Positions 18,341 through 26,350 of a stretch of 64,000 bases of DNA are shown here, in pieces (within the stretch, counting starts at the first letter, position 1; each line of letters starts with the position of its first letter). The notes under the pieces are model-generated. The model ran no database searches. It saw only the letters and a list, made by a program, of their open reading frames with translations, and had not been told where the DNA came from. Source of the stretch: Saccharicrinis fermentans DSM 9555 = JCM 21142 (lineage in GTDB: Bacteria > Bacteroidota > Bacteroidia > Bacteroidales > Marinilabiliaceae); NCBI RefSeq assembly GCF_000517085.1, contig NZ_KI912107.1, forward strand, positions 4,771,980-4,835,979, read 5' to 3'. The position numbers and the translations under genes are program-made.

Positions 18341-19328
18341 TAAATGGTGCATTAGTGACTTCTCCTATAGCTATAGGTACTTATTTGACGTATAAATTTG
18401 GCAAATGGGTTTATGAAAAGATGACTTCAGAAGACGAGCCGGAACAAGAAATACCTTTAAGTCCATTTCCAATAGCTAATCCTGTGGTTTACCATTTCCA
18501 CCCTGTGGCTTTTGTGGAGCAGATGAGGAGGTTGGGAAATGTGACTAAGTTAACAGAAGAGTTAATTGTTGCAATTATCACAACTGTCTCGAGATTTGAA
18601 GGGAGTTTTTCTAGTTGTAATAAGGACACGGAGTTTGCGGGCGGTATTAGTGGATTAAGTTATACAGGTGTAGTTCACATTGGTCTTTCGTGGGGTTACT
18701 TACAATTTACACAAGATGGAGGTAGTTTGGGGAAAGTATTAAAAAGAATGCACGAAAAGAATAAAACTAAATTTGAGGAAATTTTTGGTTCCAATTTTGA
18801 GGAGTTACTTTCTGTAACTGGTAAAAGTGGGGCTTCGGGTTTATCTAAATGGTGGGGATTAAGCAAGACTGAAAAGAATGAATATAAAAATAACAATACT
18901 GAAATTCGTAGTGATAGAGTTCAGAAAATCGCAACAGCAAAGAATGGTTCTGAATTAAAAGATCTTTGGGAAGAACCTTGGGTTACTCGATTTAAAGAAG
19001 CTGGGAAAGAGGAGGATTTAAGGATGCGCAACGCGAGATTGGAAGGGAGGTTTATTGGGATAATTCATTGAAAATATGTAAAGAATATAAAATTTGTACA
19101 GACAGAGGACTTGCGATAGTGTTTGATAGAACAGTAAACCAAGGAGCAGCAGGGTGTAGGTCCTTGATAAATAGAATATTTAAAACAAAAGAAAATAAAA
19201 CAGTGGATGAAGAGCTTGATTTATTATATAAAGTAAGAGATAACTGGAAGAAAAGCAACTTTATTTATAAAAGGATTGATGACATACTTAAAACCAGCGA
19301 TTTTAATAATCAACAATATATATTATAA
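18341..19328 (+). pseudogene. Effector D toxin end: linker + probable lysozyme-like domain, frameshifted
   Basis: An open frame from 18322 to 19071 carries the MTSEDE Met (18421), linker NPVVYHFHPVAFVEQM and a domain with SRFEGSFSSCNKDTEF and GLSWGYLQFTQDGGSLGKVL. This pattern resembles lysozyme/chitosanase-like glycan hydrolases, with the Glu of FEG as candidate catalytic residue. One T appears lost near 19050 (TTTAT for TTTTAT), and the protein continues in another frame as KICTDRGLAIVFDRTVNQGAAG to 19328. That is either decay or sequencing error. The last codon touches the immunity gene. The family assignment is tentative. Confidence 0.65.
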
Positions 19329-20188
19329 TGATGAAAAAACTATTAAAGTTTACATATTTAATTTTGGCTTTAGTTTTGCCTTTAACAATCTTTTCACAGG
19401 ATTATGTTTTGTATGGAGATTTTAATAAAGACAAAGAAAAAGATGTCTTAGAATATTATTATAACAATGGTTCTCCTAGTATAAAGATATTACTAAAAAG
19501 CCATAAAATTTTTAGTAGAAATATAGGGTTCTCTACTGAAGAATATTATATGCCTATACTTTACAAGAAACCAGGCTACATTATAATTAACGAATCGTAT
19601 GGGTCAAGATATGATAATGATTATATATATAAATGGATAGAGGACGATTGGTATTTATTTGGAATATTTCATAAAATTGAAGGCGATGGAATTGTTAATT
19701 CATATTTGGAGAAAGTAAATCTTTCTAAAACGGAAAAACTAGGAGATTCTGAGTTTGTAAATATTCAAAATAAAAATTTTACGGAATATCAATTTTTATT
19801 TGAAAAAACTTACAACCAATACTTAGATGCGTACAAGAAAAAAGATTTTGAAATTCTTAAAAATCATGATCAATTTTTAACCTTGAACCTTTTAAATCAT
19901 ACCGAATTAAATAATAATTCGGTACAAAAATTTAATGATATTGCTTTTTTTATTCAGTCGATACCAAATTGCGATTATCATTTGTTACAAGAATCTATAA
20001 ATATACTTCTTTATATAATAAAAGAATTTCCTAACCGTACTGTAGCATACATCAACTTAGGCGATGCTTATTGGGGGTTAGAAGAAAAAGATAATGCTAG
20101 CCATGCCTACCAAAAATACATTGAACTAATGAAAGCCTCGGGTAAGGAATGTAAAATACCGAAAAGGGTTTTTGAGCGGATAAAATAG
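19328..20188 (+). CDS. Exported candidate immunity protein for effector D, with TPR tail
   Basis: A 286-residue protein with a signal peptide (MMKKLLKFTYLILALVLPLT, likely cleavage near FSQ). The N-terminal ~110 residues begin YGDFNKDKEKDVLEYYY, resembling an FG-GAP/VCBS-like calcium-type repeat. The last ~75 residues share RTVAYINLGDAYWGL and YIELMK with the immunity candidate at 8891-9835, forming a common TPR-like tail behind different N-terminal domains. The start codon overlaps the toxin stop codon by one base. It is intact although the toxin is broken, as expected if immunity is kept under selection. Confidence 0.66.
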   Translation: MMKKLLKFTYLILALVLPLTIFSQDYVLYGDFNKDKEKDVLEYYYNNGSPSIKILLKSHKIFSRNIGFSTEEYYMPILYKKPGYIIINESYGSRYDNDYIYKWIEDDWYLFGIFHKIEGDGIVNSYLEKVNLSKTEKLGDSEFVNIQNKNFTEYQFLFEKTYNQYLDAYKKKDFEILKNHDQFLTLNLLNHTELNNNSVQKFNDIAFFIQSIPNCDYHLLQESINILLYIIKEFPNRTVAYINLGDAYWGLEEKDNASHAYQKYIELMKASGKECKIPKRVFERIK

Positions 20189-20449
20189 AATGAAACGAGC
20201 ATGGCGGCTTTTGTCACAAAAGAGCATGTATAAAATTAGTTAAGTGATGCGAGTTCCATTCGGCCAATAACTTAGATAAACTTTATACGAATGAAAGTAA
20301 AGAGGAGTCGGGAGCTTAAAATAGTTTCCAGTTTTCTATTCGGTTTTTAAAATAAGTTATTTTTTCGTTGACACAATATCTATAAGCTTATTCAGGTAGC
20401 GTTCAGGTTCTGCCTAGGTCGATTGAGTAATGAAGCCGTTTAGATACCC
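20189..20449. other. Intergenic junction region with a short repeat near its end
   Basis: About 260 bp with no gene. The block near 20403-20462 (GAAGCCGTTTAGATACCCTTG and flanks) closely matches part of the hairpin element at 35847-35916, so a small interspersed repeat probably forms the left edge of the following chassis fragment. Confidence 0.5.
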
Positions 20450-21010
20450 TTGACGGGTTCTGAGGGTGATATCGCTCAAATGGGTGATACGGTTAAGCTT
20501 GTAACGGATTATACGCCTTATAAACAAAGGCGTGTAGAATATCAAACACCTAATAAGGGGCAAACCTTTTGGGTGAAGAATGAAGAACTGGAAGAAAAAC
20601 CACTCACCTTAAGTGTTCCGGCTACCACCGAAATCGCAACCGAGACAAAAAAGTACTTTAGACTAGAAGACGTATCAGAAGTATATATCATCAGCCCTAT
20701 GGATGATAATGTGAACACTAAGATATTGGCCGATGTAATTGTAGACATCAAAGAAGGTAAAATTTATAAGGCTAAAGATAACAAGTCGTGGTATTTACTT
20801 GAGCCCATTGGTCTTCAAAAAAATGGGCTTTCAATAAAGTACAAAGGTTTAAACCAAAAGGCAGATAATGGGGTAACAGATGAAGTTGTGGATTCAATAA
20901 CATCTGTAATTAATTTAAATACAGATTCATATAGTGATAGAAGAGAGAATTTTAAAGAGGTAATTAAAGTAATTAAAGTAATTAATGTTAATAAATGTAG
21001 TAATAGGTAA
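20450..21010 (+). pseudogene. Internal fragment of an effector chassis
   Basis: An open stretch of 186 codons. Residues 6-135 match the middle of effector B (GDIAQMGD, GQTFWVKNEELEEK, VSEVYIISPMDDNVNT, LLEPIGLQK), equivalent to B residues ~440-620. It lacks PAAR, the N-terminal part, the linker and a toxin. The end reads into unrelated sequence with three 9-bp GTAATTAAA repeats (20960-20986). It is a leftover of a cassette whose immunity gene may be the next gene. Confidence 0.78.
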
Positions 21011-21011
21011 T

Positions 21012-21632
21012 ATGAGAAATTTTAGGGTTTTATATTTTACATTTTTGCTGATTTCAAGTTGTAGTTTGGCACAGTCAAAAAGCAATATTGTTGTTACGGC
21101 TAATAATATTGATATTGCCTTAAGTCAATATTATAAAGAAGGGTTTATTATTAAAGATTCATTAGGAATTAAATTTGGGAAAAATCGCAAAGGTGTTCTA
21201 ATTTGTCTGGTAATTAAAAATGAAAGAGATTTGGAATTTAGGGAGTTGGATGATGCACCGGTTAAAAGGTTACTATTGTTGATGGAGATGACTAAAACAG
21301 GATTTAAAGAGCTCGTTTGTTCAAAAGATGTTCTACCCTCATTAAGTTTTGGCGAAAGGTCTGATGTTGGTTATAGCAATTTAAATGTACGGAAAGATAT
21401 ATTCTCTTTTAATTTTATAAAACTTCCATATGGATCAAATGTTGAATATGAATTTAAATATGATTTTCGGTATAGCTTAAATGATAATTCGTGGTTTCTA
21501 AATAAATGTGTTATCGAAAAGTTTAAGGAAGATGATACCGTTGTTAGTTATTCTTTAACAGTGGATGACTTTGGTAAATTATCTATAAATGAATTTGATA
21601 TATATAATTTTAATCCTTTTGTATACTTATAA
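21012..21632 (+). CDS. Lipoprotein, orphan candidate immunity protein
   Basis: The ATG at 21012 gives MRNFRVLYFTFLLISSC, a lipoprotein signal with SSC lipobox; an upstream in-frame start at 20985 adds nine residues and is less likely. The mature ~185 residues are beta-rich by appearance and unrecognised. It follows a chassis fragment that has lost its toxin domain, so it is probably an orphan immunity gene kept after loss of its effector. Confidence 0.6.
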   Translation: MRNFRVLYFTFLLISSCSLAQSKSNIVVTANNIDIALSQYYKEGFIIKDSLGIKFGKNRKGVLICLVIKNERDLEFRELDDAPVKRLLLLMEMTKTGFKELVCSKDVLPSLSFGERSDVGYSNLNVRKDIFSFNFIKLPYGSNVEYEFKYDFRYSLNDNSWFLNKCVIEKFKEDDTVVSYSLTVDDFGKLSINEFDIYNFNPFVYL

Positions 21633-21750
21633 ATTTAGAAACAAATTTGGTAATGTTTTTCCCTCGCTGGTACACGATTGTATTGTGTACCATAAGTTTT
21701 GTTAGTAATAGTTTACTTGTAATTATAATTGTGTTGTAAAGAGATTTAAC

Positions 21751-22167
21751 GATACCGAAGGCGAAGAGAAAATAAATATCTACGATACCGACGGTAGTAT
21801 CATCACCTTCGACACCCAGGCTAAGTCGCTTTACATCAGTTCTACCGAGAATATTGAAATTAGCGCCAAAAACATCACGATCAATGCCGAAGAGAATATA
21901 AATATTGGTGCCCAGGGTAATATAGCAAGCGCCGCCCAAGGCGACTTAACGCAGCAAGCCCAGGGCAATATTACGGTTCAGTCCGATGGCGATACCACGG
22001 TGAATAGAGGGGGTGAGCTAGGCTTGGAGGCTGCTTCAGATGCGACCTTGCGTGGAGTAAATTCTATTATCGAAGGTTCCTCAGGTGCAGAGCTCAATGG
22101 CGCACAGACCAAAGTAACTGGGAGTACCTATTCAGCATGGTTACCAACAGGCTATTATGCATTTTAA
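21751..22167 (+). pseudogene. vgrG beta-helix fragment
   Basis: An open frame without its own start encodes DTEGEEKINIYDTDGSIITF, STENIEISAKNITINAEEN and a run of short beta-helical repeats (AAQGDLTQQAQGNITVQSDG). The last codons (STYSAWLPTGYYAF) are not VgrG-like and appear where the sequence joins the next fragment. The copy includes 9 residues missing from the remnant at 12365-13986, and its last repeats differ from that copy, so it came from a different vgrG allele. Confidence 0.78.
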
Positions 22168-22408
22168 TATCCCTAATGACCTAAGAAACAAAGTAAATAA
22201 TGGCAGTCAGTTATTGCTTCTTTTAAGGGTGGAACCAAGTGATGCTAACCCTATGGAGTATCCCTTGCCTATTGGCGACAAAAAGCGAAGCTTGGGTATA
22301 TTGTTAAATGTGAGTGAATTAACCTACGCTGACGATAAACAGGACAAAAGAGTAAAAATTAAACCGATAGATGATTTGTTAAAACCAAATACATGGAGGA
22401 AGAGGTAA
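22124..22408 (+). pseudogene. C-terminal fragment of a PAAR-linked unknown domain
   Basis: The frame containing MHFNIPNDLRNKVNNGSQ through KIKPIDDLLKPNTW aligns with the last ~90 residues of the unknown domain behind PAAR copy C (VIPTAYRSQVSELSD through SMADLKTKEIW). The PAAR part is gone: a deletion joined the vgrG beta-helix straight to this piece. As in copy C, its stop overlaps the start of the membrane-protein gene (16 bp here). Confidence 0.6.
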
Positions 22409-23149
22409 AAAAATACTATCGCCCTATTACGCACCAAGGGTATAAATACACCAATAAAATAGCTGATTTTGGCGAAGAAAGCTGGTTGCCTAAGCAGATT
22501 TGTGAAAAATTCTTTGCTCCAAAAAGGGAAGCATTTATATATGCATCAGATTGCTTTATTTATAATAAAAATGCGGAAAATATGCTCCCTATTATTGGGG
22601 GGGGTAGCATTATTTATTGCTTTACCAGGAGTTAAAGACTGGTATTGTAGTGGTGCACTAAATGGATTTGAAAAAGTTGTTGTTTGTGTGTGTTCTTTTT
22701 TAGCATTATGGTTTACGGTTTATTATTTTACCATGCCCCAAAAAGAAATCATATTTAACCGCATGGATGGCACTATTACTTTTCCTGGTTGGCATTGGAA
22801 TAAGAATATTACCATGCACTTCGATGATATTAAGTTTGGTTATACAACAGGTGGTCCCAATGCAGTCGGAGCATATAAATTACAAATACTAAGACCTGAT
22901 AGATTTGGCTCTTGGCAGTTTTTTCCCATAGGCGGTATAACTTGCTATGAGGCTTTATCATTTATAACTTGGTATATGGATAAAAACCGCCCTTTACCAC
23001 CAGGAGAAGCCTTTGATGCTTTTAGACAAAAGGATTTTGAGCGGCGCAAAGCTGAGGGTTTTCCAAAGCCTTTATATTATAGCAGTCTGCCCACGCCCGA
23101 AGCAACGCCAAAGCAGCAAAAGGAGCGAGAAAAACACTGGAGAGGTTAA
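22393..23149 (+). pseudogene. Membrane protein paralogue, frameshifted in a G8 tract
   Basis: The first frame (22393-22635) begins MEEEVKKYYRPITHQGYKY and breaks in a run of eight G (22597-22604). Dropping one G joins it to the second frame: IIGG-VALFIALPGV, a second hydrophobic helix (VVVCVCSFLALWFTVYYF), then DGTITFPG, TTGGPN, YMDKNRPLPP and PTPEATPKQQ. It is clearly homologous to 14937-15718. Both paralogues are broken by simple-sequence slippage inside the same predicted membrane hairpin. Confidence 0.78.
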
Positions 23150-23158
23150 GTCATAAAC

Positions 23159-23188
23159 ATGGAGGAAGAAATAAAAAAGACTATAGAA
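23159..23188 (+). pseudogene. Start of a further membrane-protein paralogue cut by an IS remnant
   Basis: Ten codons reading MEEEIKKTIE closely match the start of the gene at 22393 (MEEEVKKYYR) and lie 9 bp after its stop codon. The frame then enters the left inverted repeat of an IS4-family remnant. This indicates a tandem duplicate that was interrupted. Confidence 0.55.
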
Positions 23189-23592
23189 CCCGCTCTCGCA
23201 CGGTCAATGCCTTAAGTCAAGGTGTAAATCATTGTATATTTAATTCATAATCAAAGGAATACGAACATGAAAAAACACCTGAAATTATTCTATCTAAAAT
23301 CTGGAGTAAGGTGTTTTCTGAGAACATAGTTTTAAAGTACAAAGTTTCTAAAAATGATTTTACCAGGAAAAGAAAACAATCGTTTCAGACCACCATATTG
23401 TTTATGTTAAATTTGCAAACAAAGAGTCTTGCTATCGAAATTGAAAACCTCGTTAGCTTTATAAAGTGCAACATCGGGGTTAAAAATGCCGAGCATTATA
23501 CAAAGAGTGCATTTGTTCAGTGTCGAAGAAAAATAAAGCCCGAAGTGTTTAAGGATTTGTCGGATAGTTTAGTAGAAGAGTTTTATACCGAT
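23189..23592 (+). mobile_element. Left-end remnant of the IS4-family element, copy 2
   Basis: The left inverted-repeat sequence (23189-23222) and the first ~110 transposase codons match the copy at 4496, including the frameshifted start (here MKKHLKLFYLKSGV) and KSLAIEIENLVSFIKCN to EEFYTD. Similarity stops at ~23592, so the right end is lost. The two IS remnants lie near the two sides of most of the cassette array. Confidence 0.72.
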
Positions 23593-23644
23593 CGACAGCA
23601 ACGACGGTAGCATGCATAAAACTTCAGTATTCCTGCATGGTTTA

Positions 23645-26311
23645 CTATTCAAGCTCAACCATCCAAAGCTCTTCGCCATTAAACCCATCATTTGCCAAAA
23701 AATAGAGCTTGTTGTCTAGCAGGTGAAATAAACGGGGATTGGAGTCTTTTACGCCTTTTTGTATATCTGTTAAAGCTTTTGGAGGATGAATGCCATCGTA
23801 CATCCAAAGTTCGTTTCCTATTTCTTTATCATTAAACGTGTAGAATATATATTTGTCAGTTCCTAAAAACTGGTCTTTATTTTCCCCAAATTTGTAGTGG
23901 GCATTCTGTATTTTTTTGGGAGCACTATTGCCATCGCATTCCCATAGGCCATTATCGTAATTATTGTCACTCGCAATAAGAAATAGTTTGTTGATGCCTC
24001 TAAACACATAGTTTATTTTTCTAATTGCTTGTCTATCGTCGCTATTACGCGTAATGGCTTTAAGTGCTGTTTTATCGCTAATGCTCCACAATTGATTATA
24101 TCCATAATCTTTAGTGGCCGTAAAGTAAAGTTTATTGTCAAAATACAAAAATTGCGTTGGTGCATCCCATTGATCATCGAAGCTTATTAAGTGTTTGGGC
24201 TCATTGATTCCGTCATAAGCCCACCAGGAATAAATGCCGTCCTTGTTATAACAAGAGAAGTAGACCAGTTTATCGGTAGCCTTCAGAATGGTAAACTTCG
24301 AACTTTGCGGACCTGGATAATAATCATTTAATAGTTCTGGTAATTTATTATCAGTATATATCCAGGGTTCAAATCCGTATCCTGGATTATAACCTAACAC
24401 AAGTTTGGTCCCGTTTACCTCTATTGCTTTGGCATCGAAAAATGTTTTATGTTCCGATTTAAACTCCTTCTGTAAATCAGATATCGATTTTGAATCGCTT
24501 ATTTTTTCATCGTCAGTCCAGTAGGGAAAATTATCGCGATTAAAATATATACCTAAAGTATTATTGTTTATGTTTTGGAGAAATATCGGTTCATTTTCAC
24601 CGTCGTAAAGCCATTCACCGTTACGTCCATCCTCGCTTTCAGCTGTTAAAAGTAGTTGTTCGTTAAGAACCTTAGTTATAGTAGCCCATTTAAATTGAAC
24701 CGTTTTTAGGATATTGTTGAGTTGTTGAGTTTCTCCATTTTTGTTATTTACATATACCTGAGGGTTGCCCTTTTGTTGCGCCTGAAAATACAGTTTATTG
24801 TTCAATACGCTAAGCTTACCTGGGTTACTGGACAGCCTGCCCGGTTCAATATCTTTCAACATGCCGGCTTTGCCGTTGACTTCGTATTTCCAGACCTCGT
24901 GACCATGCTTCCCGTCGTTTGCAACCATATAAATAGTACTACCAATAGAAACCATGCTGCGGACGTTAGAGCTATACGACGCTTTATTTATATCACATAA
25001 TTGGGTCGCAGGATTTATGCCGTCAGAACTCCATATTTCAAAACCCGTGTGGCCGTCGTTGGCACAGAAAACCAATTGATCGTTAAATATTGTAAAGTGA
25101 CTTTTGGATTGATTGTATTCAAGGGGGGTATTGTTTTTTGTTTTTATTAGTGTTTGTGTATTTTGTTCGCGGTTATATAAGCACAAGGCTTTATATTTTC
25201 GGGGATTTGATCTAGAAATAGATTTTTCTTCATTGAATGAGTATCTTGATAAATCTTTGTTGTAAAGAAAGTTGTCTGATTCTACCTGTTTAGTGTAAAC
25301 AAAAGCGTCGTTGAAGGAAGTTAACACATCCTTGAAATCTACCTCAGGATTCCAGTCGCCTTCTTCATCAAAATAGGTTATAACAGTTCCATTCCCGTAG
25401 CGATGGATATATTCATTGCCAAGACTATCGCTGGCCAACCACCATAAGGTGTCTTTCAGTACTTTAAAAGAATGCGGGTTACTACTTTCGGCACTTCTGT
25501 TTGTTTGAAAAAACAGGCCTAAATGAGTACTATCCTTGGTGCGCCAGATTTCCCGACCTGTTTCTAGGTGATTTGCAACAAAGTATATATTATCCTTATA
25601 TTTTGTAATATTGTTGGGTCGGCTTCCTTTTGTTCCTTCAACTAATTCAAAGAAAAACGGAAATTTGGCAGTGTCATTTACAAAGCCAAATTCATCCCCA
25701 CTATGGGTGTAGTTAAAATCACTATAAATTCTATTACCTAGTACAAAAAGTGAATTACAGTCTTCCTGAGGAATGCCATGATTGTACTTACTGCGACTTA
25801 AAGGGTAATCGATAAGTCGTTTCAGTGAATCTTTAGCATTGAGGTAGTACAAGTATTCTTCATTATTATAATGTGCTAAAAAGGCAATTCCATCTTTATA
25901 GGCTGTCATATAATCAGGTCCCGAACCGGTCGTGCCGGGAGCAATGTCTTTCACCATGCAGGGCGGGTTAATTCCATCGGTACGCCAGAGTTCATTGCCA
26001 TGCTTATTATCGTCAGCCGAGAAATATAAATAGTTATTGATTACTTTAAGACCGTCTATTTCTGAACCCGGACTTCCTGGTGCAATGTCTTTTACAAGTG
26101 AAGCGCCAGATTCTTTGTCATACTTCCATAGTTCGCGACCATATTCCGGGGTTTTGGCCGTAAAATAGAGCTGATTGTTAAAGCTTATAAAGTCATCGGG
26201 CTCCGAACCGTATGGGATAGGTGAGGTGTTAATATCGGCAACCAAAGAGGGCTTTTGAGCGCTACTCAATAATGAAATGAAAAATAAACTGCAGAATATA
26301 AAGAGTTTCAT
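23645..26311 (-). CDS. Secreted ELWxxDG-repeat protein
   Basis: An 888-residue protein with a signal peptide (MKLFIFCSLFFISLLSSAQ). It has many repeats of about 45-50 residues with the signature G.ELWxxDG (ELWKYD, ELWRTDG, EIWSSDG, EVWKYE, ELWMYDG) and interspersed LYFxA segments, a pattern of ELWxxDG/hyalin-like beta-propeller repeats in secreted Bacteroidota proteins. No catalytic motif is seen. The C-terminus ends in a repeat (ELWMVELE) and lacks a typical T9SS sorting domain. It lies 40 bp downstream of the TonB-C protein gene on the same strand, so the two may form an operon. Confidence 0.72.
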   Translation of the reverse strand: MKLFIFCSLFFISLLSSAQKPSLVADINTSPIPYGSEPDDFISFNNQLYFTAKTPEYGRELWKYDKESGASLVKDIAPGSPGSEIDGLKVINNYLYFSADDNKHGNELWRTDGINPPCMVKDIAPGTTGSGPDYMTAYKDGIAFLAHYNNEEYLYYLNAKDSLKRLIDYPLSRSKYNHGIPQEDCNSLFVLGNRIYSDFNYTHSGDEFGFVNDTAKFPFFFELVEGTKGSRPNNITKYKDNIYFVANHLETGREIWRTKDSTHLGLFFQTNRSAESSNPHSFKVLKDTLWWLASDSLGNEYIHRYGNGTVITYFDEEGDWNPEVDFKDVLTSFNDAFVYTKQVESDNFLYNKDLSRYSFNEEKSISRSNPRKYKALCLYNREQNTQTLIKTKNNTPLEYNQSKSHFTIFNDQLVFCANDGHTGFEIWSSDGINPATQLCDINKASYSSNVRSMVSIGSTIYMVANDGKHGHEVWKYEVNGKAGMLKDIEPGRLSSNPGKLSVLNNKLYFQAQQKGNPQVYVNNKNGETQQLNNILKTVQFKWATITKVLNEQLLLTAESEDGRNGEWLYDGENEPIFLQNINNNTLGIYFNRDNFPYWTDDEKISDSKSISDLQKEFKSEHKTFFDAKAIEVNGTKLVLGYNPGYGFEPWIYTDNKLPELLNDYYPGPQSSKFTILKATDKLVYFSCYNKDGIYSWWAYDGINEPKHLISFDDQWDAPTQFLYFDNKLYFTATKDYGYNQLWSISDKTALKAITRNSDDRQAIRKINYVFRGINKLFLIASDNNYDNGLWECDGNSAPKKIQNAHYKFGENKDQFLGTDKYIFYTFNDKEIGNELWMYDGIHPPKALTDIQKGVKDSNPRLFHLLDNKLYFLANDGFNGEELWMVELE

Positions 26312-26350
26312 TGCTTAATTTTTAGGTTTAAATGCACAGGTTTTTTGCTA

